From NCBI RefSeq assembly GCF_009557615.1, contig NZ_CP045652.1, forward strand, positions 1 to 64,000: a DNA stretch of 64,000 nt, read 5' to 3'. The position numbers were made by a program, and so were the translations under genes. Positions 18,001 to 26,245 of the stretch are shown in pieces. Under the pieces are notes generated by a model. It searched no databases and was not told the origin of the DNA. It saw only the letters and a list, made by a program, of their open reading frames with translations. This stretch comes from Sphingobacteruim zhuxiongii. GTDB taxonomy: Bacteria > Bacteroidota > Bacteroidia > Sphingobacteriales > Sphingobacteriaceae. How positions within the stretch are numbered: the stretch's first letter is position 1; the number at the start of each line of letters is the position of its first letter.

Positions 18001-18384
18001 GATTTGAAACAATCTGTTCAGAACGCTGTTTATGAACAAAAGGATCCGATTATTATCTACAAAATGGAGGCTTATAACTTGTTTAAGGCTATGTTAGCTT
18101 CCATGAATAAAGATATCGTTAGTTTCTTATTCAAAGGAGAGATTCCAGGACAACAACAAGACGCTCAGAATATTCAAGCGGCTCGTCCGGAGGCACCTCG
18201 TGTGAAAACGACTGAAACGAAAGAGGAACTTAGTTCACCAACGGGCGTTAGTGAAGAAGATTTGAATACCCAAGAGCCACAAGTTACCCAACCGATTCGT
18301 AAAGAGCAGGAAGTGGGAAGAAATGATGAGTGTCCTTGTGGATCAGGTCTTAAATACAAGAACTGTCACGGAAAACAAGGTTAA
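15085..18384 (+). CDS. secA: Preprotein translocase ATPase SecA
   Basis: SecA drives export through SecYEG. The 1099-residue protein has Walker A MSTGEGKTLVG near residue 189, the DEVD box (IDEVDSVLIDDARTPLI) near 295, the GTD nucleotide-binding site TNMAGRGTDIKL, GRAGRQGDPGSSQFF, and the C-terminal zinc motif CPCGSGLKYKNCH near 1083. It is about 200 residues longer than E. coli SecA; extra sequence lies between motor motifs (residues about 330-480), as is common in Bacteroidota. A SPOR-domain gene follows after 8 bases. Confidence 0.97.
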   Translation: MLKFLSKLFGSKSERDIKGIQPIVQKIKDEYEKLSGLSHDELRGKTLAFKTRIAEYLQDIDKEINELNLHAETTEDMEDKTATYEKVDKLTKDRDKQLEEVLAEILPEAFAVVKETARRFTENKEIKVTASDFDRDLAVRKSNVTIDGDSAIWKNTWSAAGTDVTWNMVHYDVQLIGGIVLHQGKIAEMSTGEGKTLVGTLPTYLNALSGQGIHIVTVNDYLARRDSEWNGPIFEFHGLSVDCIDKHQPNSPQRRQAYQSDIVYGTNNEFGFDYLRDNMTNTKESMVQRKLHFAMIDEVDSVLIDDARTPLIISGPIPMGDQHEFYQLKPRIERLVNAQKAYINTVLNQAKKAIAEGDTDVEKGGLALFRAHRGLPKNKALIKFLSESNHRQVLQKVENYYMQEQNRHMPKADAELFFVIDEKNNQVELTEKGIELITATGEDPSFFILPDVGTEIAEIEKIDIPVEEKAQRKEELMRDYSVKAERIHSINQLLKAYTLFEIDDQYIVDEGKVKIVDEQTGRIMDGRRYSDGLHQAIEAKENVKVEDATQTYATITLQNYFRMYHKLSGMTGTASTEAGELWEIYKLDVVEIPTNKGIQRDDRQDFIYRTAREKYNAVAQEIQKLTEEGRPVLVGTTSVEISELLSRMLKLRGVKHNVLNAKLHQKEADIVAEAGRPGQVTIATNMAGRGTDIKLTEEVINAGGLAIIGTERHESRRVDRQLRGRAGRQGDPGSSQFFVSLEDPLMRLFASERISNLMVKMGVEDGEVMQHSMLTKSIERAQRKVEENNFGIRKRLLEYDDVMNSQRKVIYTKRKNALFGERLDVDLNNTIYDVVEDIVLQAKEDNNFDEFQIEVIRVFAVNPEISSEEFASTAGLDLVEKLFTQVINYYHKKAENIAALTLPVLTNVMAERGGMIENIVIPFSDGIRGIQVASNLKKAIESNGKDVFRSFEKGIVLALIDEAWKEHLREMDDLKQSVQNAVYEQKDPIIIYKMEAYNLFKAMLASMNKDIVSFLFKGEIPGQQQDAQNIQAARPEAPRVKTTETKEELSSPTGVSEEDLNTQEPQVTQPIRKEQEVGRNDECPCGSGLKYKNCHGKQG

Positions 18385-18392
18385 AAAATATA

Positions 18393-18851
18393 ATGATTAA
18401 AAGAGGATTTATTGTAGGTTGCTTCTTTCTGATGTTGTGCCAATTTGCACAAGCGCAAGAAGGAAAAGTATTTGTTGTTAAAGATTCATTAATTGGGCTT
18501 TTACAAGAATATCGAGCGTACTATGCAATAAATCCTTCTTCTTCATCCAAACCGCTGGTTACATTAGAGGAGAAGAAAATAGATAAGCGCTACGCGAAGC
18601 GCGTCAAGGTTCGTGGGTTTCGTGTACAGATTTTCTCTGGTAGTAACCGAACTGAGGCAACCAATGTACAGAACAGTTTCCTACGCCAAAACAGTGATAT
18701 GGGCGCTTATTTAGATTATGTAGAGCCTAATTATCGTGTAAAAGTAGGTGATTTTACGAGTCGTTCAGAGGCAACAGCATATATGCGAGAGCTTCGTGGA
18801 ACTTATAGAAATGTTTTTGTGTTCGTAGAAGATGTTTGGGTATGGCAATAG
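18393..18851 (+). CDS. Secreted SPOR-domain protein
   Basis: This 152-residue protein has a signal peptide (residues 1-21, cleaved after AQA) and a C-terminal SPOR-like domain with FRVQIFSGSNRTEA, YVEPNYRVKVGDFTSRSEATAYMRELR and YRNVFVFVEDVW. SPOR domains bind denuded septal peptidoglycan, so a cell-wall or division role is likely. It follows secA closely and its end touches or slightly overlaps the next gene. Confidence 0.85.
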   Translation: MIKRGFIVGCFFLMLCQFAQAQEGKVFVVKDSLIGLLQEYRAYYAINPSSSSKPLVTLEEKKIDKRYAKRVKVRGFRVQIFSGSNRTEATNVQNSFLRQNSDMGAYLDYVEPNYRVKVGDFTSRSEATAYMRELRGTYRNVFVFVEDVWVWQ

Positions 18852-18862
18852 CGGAGGAGAGC

Positions 18863-20053
18863 ATGTCCAATATTAAAGAAAAGATTCAAAACCTCGCTGA
18901 CGTATATTTTCAAGATACTATAACCAACAGGAGACATTTACACCAACACCCGGAACTGTCTTTTGAGGAGTACAATACTTCAGCATTCATTCAACAAATT
19001 TTAAGAGATTTAGATATTCCCTTTCGCTTAATGGCCAATACGGGCATTGTAGCAGAAATCAAGGGAGATATTCCTTCTGACAAGGTTTTAGCATTGCGTG
19101 CCGATATGGATGCGTTGCCAATTACCGAGGTGGAAGGTAGGACTTATGGTTCCTTAAATCCAGGCGTTATGCACGCTTGTGGGCATGATGTTCATACATC
19201 TTCATTAATTGCAGTAGCGAAGATTTTAAACGATTTGAAAGGCGATTTGCCGGGTACAATCCGTTTTATTTTTCAGCCCGGAGAAGAAAGATTACCGGGA
19301 GGGGCTTCGTTGATGATAAAAGAGGGCGCTTTAAAAAACCCAGAACCAATTGGTATTGTCGGGCAACATGTGATGCCTTTCTTGGAAACAGGGACAGTAG
19401 GATTCCGGTCTGGAAAATATATGGCCTCTTGTGATGAGTTATTTATGACCATTCGCGGAAAAGGTGGACATGGCGCTCATCCCCATCAAAATATTGATCC
19501 GATAGCTATATCGGCTCAAATTATTACGGCTTTACAACAAATTGTTAGTCGTAGTGCCGATCCTCGTATTCCAACAGTGTTGTCTTGGGGCAAGATTATT
19601 GGAAATGGAGCGACGAATATTATTCCTGAAGAAGTGTACATGGAAGGTACTTTCCGGACATTTGACGAGACCTGGCGAGCAGAGGCGCATGAAAAAATGG
19701 TGAAATTGGCGGAAGGAATTGCGGATAGCATGGGTGCTAGCTGTGATTTTGAGGTCAGAAAAGGATATCCATTTTTGATTAATGAGCCCGAAATTACGGA
19801 GGCATCGCGAGGTTTCGCAGAAGAGTACTTAGGAAAAGACAAAGTTGTAGAGCTGGACTTATGGCCTGCAGCAGAGGATTTTTCATATTATTCGCAAGAA
19901 ATTTCTGCATGTTTCTATCGTCTAGGGACAGGGAACAAGGAAAAAGGAATTCAATCAGCGGTTCATACGCCGACATTCGATATTGACGAAGATGCTTTGA
20001 AAATCAGTATTGGGCTGATGAGTTATATCGCATTTCGTTATTTATCTGAATAA
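18863..20053 (+). CDS. M20-family amidohydrolase (N-acyl-amino-acid/hippurate hydrolase type)
   Basis: This 396-residue zinc hydrolase has RRHLHQHPELSFEEYNT near the start, ALRADMDALPITE with the first metal site, MHACGHDVHTSSL with Cys/His ligands near residue 106, QPGEERLPGGASLMI, and the final HTPTFDIDEDAL. The pattern is that of amidohydrolases that remove acyl groups from amino acids; the substrate is not resolved. The ATG at 18863 is preceded by GGAGGAG, an SD-like run. An ATG at 18842, overlapping the SPOR gene, is possible. Confidence 0.88.
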   Translation: MSNIKEKIQNLADVYFQDTITNRRHLHQHPELSFEEYNTSAFIQQILRDLDIPFRLMANTGIVAEIKGDIPSDKVLALRADMDALPITEVEGRTYGSLNPGVMHACGHDVHTSSLIAVAKILNDLKGDLPGTIRFIFQPGEERLPGGASLMIKEGALKNPEPIGIVGQHVMPFLETGTVGFRSGKYMASCDELFMTIRGKGGHGAHPHQNIDPIAISAQIITALQQIVSRSADPRIPTVLSWGKIIGNGATNIIPEEVYMEGTFRTFDETWRAEAHEKMVKLAEGIADSMGASCDFEVRKGYPFLINEPEITEASRGFAEEYLGKDKVVELDLWPAAEDFSYYSQEISACFYRLGTGNKEKGIQSAVHTPTFDIDEDALKISIGLMSYIAFRYLSE

Positions 20054-20054
20054 A

Positions 20055-20624
20055 ATGTCTTCACATCATATCGTTCGAGAAAATCAAGAACCGGCTTTAT
20101 TTATTGTCGATCCACACAATATTAGTTCGGAAAATCTAGGTCAATTATTAGAATGGAGTCCTACGGTTATCACCCTAGCCCAGAACTATGAAGTGCTCTC
20201 TTCCTGGGGGATTAAAGTGGATGTGTTGCTTGTAAAAGGAGCAATTGAATTTGAAATTGAGGAGCACTTGAGTGTAATTTCCTATCCTGAAAGTTTTTAC
20301 TCGGTTCTATTTGATTATCTTACAAGCAAGCGGAACTTTACCGTTAATTTTGTAGTAGATCAATTTGAAAAAGTAAACCTTCTTCCCTACTTACCAACCT
20401 TTACCATCAATTTAATATCCAACGGCTTCAAATATGTATTGCTTAAGCAATATGAGAAATGGCTACCTGCCGGATTAATTTTGCATATTCCTGACGAACG
20501 TCATTTGCAGAATCATTTTACAAATGTAAATTTACTAGACGATAATAAATTAGAAGTTCGTACAGATGGTTTTGTAAAAATGGAAATGTCGAACGAATAT
20601 GTATTAATTGGAGAAGCCTTATGA
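20055..20624 (+). CDS. Conserved protein, possibly thiamine-pyrophosphokinase-like
   Basis: This 189-residue soluble protein begins MSSHHIVRENQEPALFIVD. I associate that start with Bacteroidota proteins annotated as thiamine pyrophosphokinase, but from memory only. The usual kinase motif (D-G-D-x-D) is not visible here: at the matching place the sequence reads LLVKGAIEFEIEEH. The protein may therefore be a divergent or inactive member, or something else. It lies 1 base after the amidohydrolase and overlaps the GNAT gene by 4 bases (ATGA), so it is in an operon. Confidence 0.5.
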   Translation: MSSHHIVRENQEPALFIVDPHNISSENLGQLLEWSPTVITLAQNYEVLSSWGIKVDVLLVKGAIEFEIEEHLSVISYPESFYSVLFDYLTSKRNFTVNFVVDQFEKVNLLPYLPTFTINLISNGFKYVLLKQYEKWLPAGLILHIPDERHLQNHFTNVNLLDDNKLEVRTDGFVKMEMSNEYVLIGEAL

Positions 20625-21109
20625 TTTCTATTGAAAGAGCAAAAGAGTCTGATGCCGGTGTGATTCGTGACCTAGCATTGGCAACTTGGTATCCTACTTA
20701 TAGTCCAGTATTAGATAAGGAGCAGATTGATTTCATGTTAGCACAGAGTTATTCTATTGCTGCACTTCAACAAGGGATGCGTGATGGGGCTGAATTCTAT
20801 CTTTTTTTAGAGGATGGGATCGCGCAAGGCTTTATGAGTTTGTCGATTCACTCGGAAAAGATTCGTATCGATAAGTTATATCTACTTCCTGCAACCCAAG
20901 GCAGAGGATTTGGAGCGATGTTGATCGATTATGCAGCTGAAGAAGCAAAGAAGCACGACCTATTGATTTTAGAATTGAATGTAAACCGAAACAACAAGGC
21001 TTACCAGTTCTATCTAAAACAGGGGTTTGAAGTAGTAGAGACTGTGGATATTCCCTACTACCAATTTGTTTTGAATGATTACGTTATGCAGAAAAGCTTA
21101 ATTTCTTAA
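20621..21109 (+). CDS. GNAT-family N-acetyltransferase
   Basis: This 162-residue protein has the GNAT core: KIRIDKLYLLPATQGRGFGAMLIDYA at about residues 87-112, with the acetyl-CoA pyrophosphate loop Q-G-R-G-F-G, then LNVNRNNKAYQFYLKQGF near 127-144. The acceptor is unknown. It is translationally coupled to the upstream gene (ATGA overlap). Its last 12 bases overlap the end of the convergent M28 peptidase gene. Confidence 0.88.
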   Translation: MISIERAKESDAGVIRDLALATWYPTYSPVLDKEQIDFMLAQSYSIAALQQGMRDGAEFYLFLEDGIAQGFMSLSIHSEKIRIDKLYLLPATQGRGFGAMLIDYAAEEAKKHDLLILELNVNRNNKAYQFYLKQGFEVVETVDIPYYQFVLNDYVMQKSLIS

Positions 21110-22414
21110 TTTTTCTACTCGGCTAGGAGTTTGCTTTCCATTGATAATTCCAATCGCACCCGCAGCAATAGCCTCAATACTAGATTTTATATTATTAATA
21201 TCTAAGGTGCTAACCTCGTCTTTTACGGTATGGTAATAAGCGTCCTTATCGATTTGAGACGTTGAAAAGGTGTGTGCAGGAACGCCTAGTGCCGCTAATA
21301 CCGCATTATCGCTGCGATAGAATAAGTTTTGTGTTTTGTAGGGATCCGGATGGAAGGTAAACGAAGAACCCTTCAGGTTTTCTTGCATCAGTTTTCCTAA
21401 GTTCGAAGCATCGAATCCTGTAATGTATAAACTGTTTTGGCCAAATCTAGAGTCCTTCCCTATCATTTCTATATTTATCATGGCGGTTACTTTCTCTGGA
21501 TCTATATTGTTCGAGAAATATTTAGATCCGAACATACCAATCTCTTCTGCTGTAAACGCGACAAAGATTAATGTGCGTTCATTGCTGTTTAATTTTTTAT
21601 AATATCTCGCCAATTCGATAAGGGCTGTTGTACCCGAAGCATCATCATCTGCTCCATTCGCGATGGAATCCTGTCCTTGGGCTTGGATAATTCCGATATG
21701 GTCATAGTGCGAGGAAAAGATTACGAATTCGTTGGATTTCGATTTGCCAGGGATAATTCCCGCAACATTAAACATTGGGAGGGCCTCCTCTTGGCGCAGC
21801 GAAGAGATTTGGAACTTGTCGACCATTTTGTCAGCAACAATAAAAACTTTGCTTGGAGCGCTTGTATTGGCCTTGTCTTGCGTTGTGATGTTGTCTCTTC
21901 CAGCGTATATCTTTTTGAAACGAGCTAAGAAAGCTTCATGTTTTTTATCGACTAAAATTATTGCACTTTCTGGCTTTTGCGCATACTCTCTAAACTTTTG
22001 GGAGAAGTCGTCGTCGGCGCTGATCTTTACTATGGGTAAGTTCGAGTGCTCATCTATGTTGATGATTGCTCCACCTCCAACGATAATATATTGTTCGTTT
22101 GCTACTGACTGACCGTCCCATAGAATAGATTGTGAAACAAGTTTGGATTTGTTCATCACAAAAGATTGACGGAAATTCTCTTCAGCATAAGGCTTTAGGC
22201 CAATGTTTTTAAATTCAGAAGCAATGAAATCAGCGGCTTTACTAATGTCGGGGACTGATAATGCCGATCGACCGCGCATATCATCTGATGCCAATGTATT
22301 AATTATTCTACTGATATTTTCTGTGCTAGTGATTTGACGATCTTTATGCTTCTGAGCAAAAGAAAACTGCAAAGTAAGCGCGAAGAACAGCGATAGTGCC
22401 GTGGTTTTATTCAT
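21098..22414 (-). CDS. Secreted M28-family zinc peptidase
   Basis: This 438-residue protein has a signal peptide (residues 1-20, ending FAQ). Its C-terminal M28 aminopeptidase domain has FSSHYDHIG with the first zinc His/Asp, GADDDASGTTALIELA with the second Asp, VAFTAEEIGMFGSKYF with catalytic/zinc Glu, and DNAVLAALGVPAHTFS. An insert of PA-domain type may lie around residues 100-220. It is probably a periplasmic or surface aminopeptidase. It ends inside the convergent GNAT gene. Confidence 0.9.
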   Translation of the reverse strand: MNKTTALSLFFALTLQFSFAQKHKDRQITSTENISRIINTLASDDMRGRSALSVPDISKAADFIASEFKNIGLKPYAEENFRQSFVMNKSKLVSQSILWDGQSVANEQYIIVGGGAIINIDEHSNLPIVKISADDDFSQKFREYAQKPESAIILVDKKHEAFLARFKKIYAGRDNITTQDKANTSAPSKVFIVADKMVDKFQISSLRQEEALPMFNVAGIIPGKSKSNEFVIFSSHYDHIGIIQAQGQDSIANGADDDASGTTALIELARYYKKLNSNERTLIFVAFTAEEIGMFGSKYFSNNIDPEKVTAMINIEMIGKDSRFGQNSLYITGFDASNLGKLMQENLKGSSFTFHPDPYKTQNLFYRSDNAVLAALGVPAHTFSTSQIDKDAYYHTVKDEVSTLDINNIKSSIEAIAAGAIGIINGKQTPSRVEKLRN

Positions 22415-22480
22415 GTTTTAAAATTTTTTTGAATTTAGTAAAATTAATAAACTAATGACAGAGGGATTCGTTTAATTAAT

Positions 22481-22488
22481 TATCTTTG
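22481..22488 (+). promoter_or_regulatory. -7 box of rhodanese gene
   Basis: TATCTTTG, a full TAnnTTTG match, 19 bases before the ATG at 22508. Confidence 0.5.
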
Positions 22489-22507
22489 GTAAAATAGCAT
22501 AAATACT

Positions 22508-22822
22508 ATGAAAGAAATTAGCGTTCAAGAATTAAAGGATATGATGGACCATAACGTTGAGTTTCAACTAATTGATGTTCGTGAGCCCTTTGAATATGAA
22601 GTATCGAATTTGAATGGAGTAAATATTCCATTGTCGGGAGTTGTAATAGAGTCTGATAAGATATCTAAAGAAATTCCGGTGATCATCCAATGTCGTTCTG
22701 GCAAGCGTAGTGCTCAGGCGGTTATGCTTTTGGAACAACAGGGTTTTACAAATCTTTCGAACCTTCAAGGTGGTATTCTAGCATGGAGAGATGCTTTTGA
22801 TACGGAAATGGAAGTATATTAG
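22508..22822 (+). CDS. Single-domain rhodanese-like sulfurtransferase
   Basis: This 104-residue protein is one rhodanese domain: the ELIDVREPFEYE-type start (here QLIDVREPFEYEVSNLNGV), active-site loop IQCRSGKRSAQA with catalytic Cys near residue 65, and the final NLQGGILAWRDAFD. It probably carries persulfide sulfur; the partner is unknown. Monocistronic, with its own promoter and terminator. Confidence 0.9.
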   Translation: MKEISVQELKDMMDHNVEFQLIDVREPFEYEVSNLNGVNIPLSGVVIESDKISKEIPVIIQCRSGKRSAQAVMLLEQQGFTNLSNLQGGILAWRDAFDTEMEVY

Positions 22823-22850
22823 AAAATATTAGATAATAAGATTATCAATA

Positions 22851-22879
22851 AAAAGTCCAAGCCTAGCTTGGACTTTTTT
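22851..22879 (+). terminator. Terminator after rhodanese gene
   Basis: A 12-bp perfect stem (AAAAGTCCAAGC / GCTTGGACTTTT) with loop CTA and a T tract. Confidence 0.92.
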
Positions 22880-22965
22880 GTTTTAGGGTTGTTTTTTATA
22901 TTTCTGTTAAAAAATGATTTTATTTGTTACCATTTGATTAAAAATGCTGTTTTTAGCGGTCTGTG

Positions 22966-22996
22966 TTTTGTAAATATCACAAAACGACTACCTTTA
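22966..22996 (+). promoter_or_regulatory. Promoter of glutamate dehydrogenase gene
   Basis: TTTTG at 22966-22970 and TACCTTTA at 22989-22996, 18 bases apart, close to the Bacteroidota pattern TTTG-N19-TAnnTTTG. The predicted leader is about 35 bases. Confidence 0.6.
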
Positions 22997-23034
22997 TACT
23001 AATTTATACCAAGTGTAAACAAATCTTATAATCT

Positions 23035-24459
23035 ATGTCCAATCAAGACAATACAACCTACAGTTTTTTCCAGGGAGTGGCTCGTAATTTTGATAAAGCA
23101 GCGAAGTTCACCAAATTCTCTCCAGGGATTCTCGATCAAATTAAAGCCTGTAATTCGATTCTTCGGGTCAAGTTTCCCGTGAAAATTGGAGAAGAGATTG
23201 AGGTTTTCGAAGCCTATCGCGTTCAGCATTCCCATCATAAACTGCCTTGTAAAGGAGGGATTCGTTTCAGTATGGAGGTCGATCAGGATGAAGTTATGGC
23301 TTTAGCCTCTTTAATGACCTATAAATGTGCCATCGTGAATGTTCCTTTCGGAGGGGCGAAAGGTGGGATTAAGATTGATGCGAAGAAGTACTCAGAATAT
23401 GAGTTGGAGAAAATTACACGTCGCTATACGACTGAGTTAGTGAAAAAGAACTTTATCGGTCCTGGGACAGATGTTCCAGCGCCAGATTATGGTACTGGAG
23501 CCCGTGAGATGAGTTGGATTGTCGATACCTATACGACGTTAAATCCTAATGAGATTAACGCGCAAGCTTGCGTTACAGGGAAGCCGATTTCTCAAGGTGG
23601 TGTTCGCGGACGTACAGAAGCTACCGGACTAGGTGTTTTCTTTGGTGTGCGGGAGGCTTGTAAAAAAGAAGAGGATATGGCTGCTCTAGGGCTTTCTGTC
23701 GGCATTGCAGGTAAACGAGTGATTGTACAGGGATTGGGTAACGTGGGCTATCATGCCGCAAACTATTTCCAAGAAGAAGGAGCATTACTAGTTGGACTTA
23801 TTGAATACGAGGGGGCTATTTATAATGCTAATGGATTAGATTTGAATGCGGTTGTAGCGCATAGAAAATCTACAGGTTCGATCTTGGATTTTCCTGGTGC
23901 AGAAAATATAAAAGACTCATCTAAAGGTTTGGAATATCCATGTGATATCTTGATTCCAGCTGCCTTAGAATCTGTAATTAATGGCCAGAATGCAGGGAAT
24001 ATTCAGGCTCAGATTATCGGAGAAGCAGCTAATGGACCGTTAACTCCGGAAGCCGATGAGATTTTAAACCAGAAAGGAAAGTTGGTTATCCCAGACATTT
24101 ATCTGAATGCTGGAGGTGTAACAGTTTCCTATTTTGAATGGCTAAAAAACCTGAGTCATGTTCGCTACGGACGCTTGGAGAAGCGATTCAGTGAAAACAT
24201 GTATGCAGAAATTTTGAATATTATTGAATCAATGACGAATCAAAAGGTCTCGAAACTTGAGCGTAAAATTATTCTGCGGGGTCCTGATGAAGTAGATTTA
24301 GTGTATTCAGGCTTAGAAGATACGATGATTGGTTCTTATCAAGAGATTCATGACATTTGGAAGAATACAGAAGGAGTCGATGACCTGAGGACAGCGGCCT
24401 TTATCTGTGCAATCAACAAAGTGGGTGAGTCTTATAAAGAACTTGGAATATTTCCATAA
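23035..24459 (+). CDS. Glu/Leu/Phe/Val dehydrogenase (glutamate dehydrogenase type)
   Basis: This 474-residue protein interconverts glutamate and 2-oxoglutarate plus ammonia, or a related amino acid. It has KGGIRFSMEVDQDEVMALASLM with the substrate Lys near residue 77, VPFGGAKGGI with the catalytic Lys, GPGTDVPAPDYGTGAREM, and the Rossmann motif IVQGLGNVGYHAA near 230-242. The length is longer than usual because of a C-terminal extension. I see no feature that settles NAD versus NADP use. It has its own promoter. Confidence 0.9.
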   Translation: MSNQDNTTYSFFQGVARNFDKAAKFTKFSPGILDQIKACNSILRVKFPVKIGEEIEVFEAYRVQHSHHKLPCKGGIRFSMEVDQDEVMALASLMTYKCAIVNVPFGGAKGGIKIDAKKYSEYELEKITRRYTTELVKKNFIGPGTDVPAPDYGTGAREMSWIVDTYTTLNPNEINAQACVTGKPISQGGVRGRTEATGLGVFFGVREACKKEEDMAALGLSVGIAGKRVIVQGLGNVGYHAANYFQEEGALLVGLIEYEGAIYNANGLDLNAVVAHRKSTGSILDFPGAENIKDSSKGLEYPCDILIPAALESVINGQNAGNIQAQIIGEAANGPLTPEADEILNQKGKLVIPDIYLNAGGVTVSYFEWLKNLSHVRYGRLEKRFSENMYAEILNIIESMTNQKVSKLERKIILRGPDEVDLVYSGLEDTMIGSYQEIHDIWKNTEGVDDLRTAAFICAINKVGESYKELGIFP

Positions 24460-24483
24460 GAATAAAAAGATTTATATAATCAT

Positions 24484-24491
24484 TACCTTTG
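24484..24491 (+). promoter_or_regulatory. -7 box directly before small membrane gene
   Basis: TACCTTTG ends 4 bases before the ATG at 24496, predicting a leaderless transcript. Confidence 0.6.
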
Positions 24492-24495
24492 TTGT

Positions 24496-24801
24496 ATGAA
24501 CAAGGTAATTCAACAGACTAAACAGGCCTTTCTGTTTAGTCTGGCTTTTTATATTCTCTCCCTAATTTTACTGCTTTTCAAAGTAGGCTTCGCTCCTATC
24601 CTATTGAGCATTGCGATGTTAGTTTCTTTAATTTGGGTGGTGCTTGTTCTTCGAGAAATTATGCTGTCGACCAGCATAAATAACACCGAAAGAATGATGA
24701 TAGCTTTATTCGTAATTGTATTGAATATTGTTGGCGGTATTGTCTATTTTTCATTTCTTAGAAATAGTATAATTGAAAAGCCTGTAATCAAGAAGAAATG
24801 A
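24496..24801 (+). CDS. Small membrane protein, unknown (first of a pair)
   Basis: This 101-residue protein has three probable helices (about residues 12-30, 32-52 and 66-86) and a basic C-terminus ending PVIKKK. I do not recognise a family. The ATG at 24496 follows a consensus -7 box by 4 bases. Its last four bases (ATGA) are shared with the start of the next gene, so the two are translationally coupled and probably act together. Confidence 0.7.
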   Translation: MNKVIQQTKQAFLFSLAFYILSLILLLFKVGFAPILLSIAMLVSLIWVVLVLREIMLSTSINNTERMMIALFVIVLNIVGGIVYFSFLRNSIIEKPVIKKK

Positions 24802-25037
24802 CAAAGAAGTTTATTTTAAATGTGGTATTAAATTTAGGGATTGTATTTCTACTGCTTAGCAGTGTTGCTGGATATAACAGCGGAAATATGCTCTATCTAG
24901 GCTTATCGATAGCCTTATTGGTTGTTTTGGTATATCTAAAAATAGTTCTACTAAAGCAAGTTAGTCGTGATGTTCAAACAAAAAAAGCGGAACAAGCGCG
25001 AGAAAATACAAAGCAAAAAAAGAGGGCTACTAAATAG
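24798..25037 (+). CDS. Small membrane protein, unknown (second of a pair)
   Basis: This 79-residue protein has two helices (about residues 7-25 and 31-51) followed by a strongly charged cytoplasmic tail rich in Lys, Gln and Arg (QTKKAEQARENTKQKKRATK). It overlaps the upstream gene by ATGA. No family recognised. The tail could bind nucleic acid or acidic lipid head groups, but this is speculation. Its stop codon lies within the terminator hairpin. Confidence 0.65.
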   Translation: MTKKFILNVVLNLGIVFLLLSSVAGYNSGNMLYLGLSIALLVVLVYLKIVLLKQVSRDVQTKKAEQARENTKQKKRATK

Positions 25038-25049
25038 CCCTCTTTTTTT
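25015..25049. terminator. Bidirectional terminator
   Basis: AGAGGGCTA pairs with TAGCCCTCT around CTAAA, flanked by A7 and T7. It serves both the rightward membrane pair and the leftward gcvT. Confidence 0.9.
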
Positions 25050-25061
25050 GTTTCTATAGTC

Positions 25062-26141
25062 TTATTTTACAAAAGGTGGCTTTTTAACAACAGCCTTAAT
25101 CGCTTGATTACGGATAGAAATAAAGATTTCTGTCCCATCTTTTGCAAAAGCAGTATCCACATAGCCTAAACCAACTGATTTTTTAAGGCTTGGGGATTGC
25201 GTTCCTGAAGTAACACGACCGATTTTGTTACCCTGAGCGTCTACAATATCATAATCATGACGTGGGATTCCACGATCAATCATTTCAAATCCAACTAATT
25301 TTTGAGTTAAACCTTTCTCTTTTTCTGCTTTTAAGTTTTCTGAGTTTACAAAGTCTTTAGTGAATTTTGTAACCCATCCTAAGCCCGCTTCTAATGGAGA
25401 AGTTGTATCATCGATGTCATTTCCGTATAAACAGAAGCCCATTTCTAATCGCAACGTATCACGAGCACCTAATCCGATTGGTTTAATACCGTATTGTGCT
25501 CCTGCTTCCATGATCGCATTCCACACTTGTTCTGCATGCTCATTATCAACATAGATTTCAAAGCCTCCAGCACCTGTATATCCCGTTGCAGATACTAATA
25601 CATTCTCAACGCCGGCAAATACACCCTTTTGGAAAGAATAGTACCCCATAGGTGCTAAATCAATCTCTGTTAACCCTTGTAATGCGTCAGCAGCTTTAGG
25701 GCCTTGTACCGCAAATAGAGAAGTTTTATCAGAGATGTCTTTCATCTCTACACCGTAAGTATTGTATTTACTGATCCAGTTCCAGTCTTTTTCAATGTTC
25801 GAGGCATTGACAACTAGAAGGTAGGTTGTGTCATCGATTTTATAAGTTAAGAAGTCGTCGACTATTCCGCCATCTTCATTCGGTATATAAGCATATTGTA
25901 CTTTGCCATCGTATAGCTTCGATGCATCATTTGAAGAAATCTTTTGAATAAGATCTAGCGCTTTTTCACCCTTTAAGATGAATTCGCCCATATGACTTAC
26001 ATCGAACATACCTACTCCAGTACGAACTGTTTCATGCTCATCATTAATGCCGCTGTACTGAACCGGCATGTTAAAACCAGCGAAAGGAACCATCTTCGCG
26101 CCCAAAGCAGTATGTAGATTAGTTAACGCAGTATTTTTCAT
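25062..26141 (-). CDS. gcvT: Glycine cleavage system T protein (aminomethyltransferase)
   Basis: GcvT passes the methylene group of glycine from H protein to tetrahydrofolate. The 359-residue protein starts [28 protein letters not shown], has [13 protein letters not shown] with the folate-site Asp, [15 protein letters not shown], and the C-terminal [21 protein letters not shown]. Length is normal. It is monocistronic. Its partner gcvP is about 10 kb away on the other strand. A possible -7 box (TATTTTTG on the minus strand, 26169-26176) lies upstream. Confidence 0.96.
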   Translation of the reverse strand: MKNTALTNLHTALGAKMVPFAGFNMPVQYSGINDEHETVRTGVGMFDVSHMGEFILKGEKALDLIQKISSNDASKLYDGKVQYAYIPNEDGGIVDDFLTYKIDDTTYLLVVNASNIEKDWNWISKYNTYGVEMKDISDKTSLFAVQGPKAADALQGLTEIDLAPMGYYSFQKGVFAGVENVLVSATGYTGAGGFEIYVDNEHAEQVWNAIMEAGAQYGIKPIGLGARDTLRLEMGFCLYGNDIDDTTSPLEAGLGWVTKFTKDFVNSENLKAEKEKGLTQKLVGFEMIDRGIPRHDYDIVDAQGNKIGRVTSGTQSPSLKKSVGLGYVDTAFAKDGTEIFISIRNQAIKAVVKKPPFVK

Positions 26142-26245
26142 GTTAAAATTAAATGTGTTTTAGTACTACAAAAATAGATAATTAAACGATAAAAACGGTC
26201 TGATTTCTAAATGTTAAGAAAATCAAACAATCGATTACGTAAATA

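Noticed and set aside
21677..22112. Plus-strand ORFs opposite the M28 peptidase
   Set aside because: Antisense frames of a clear secreted peptidase gene.
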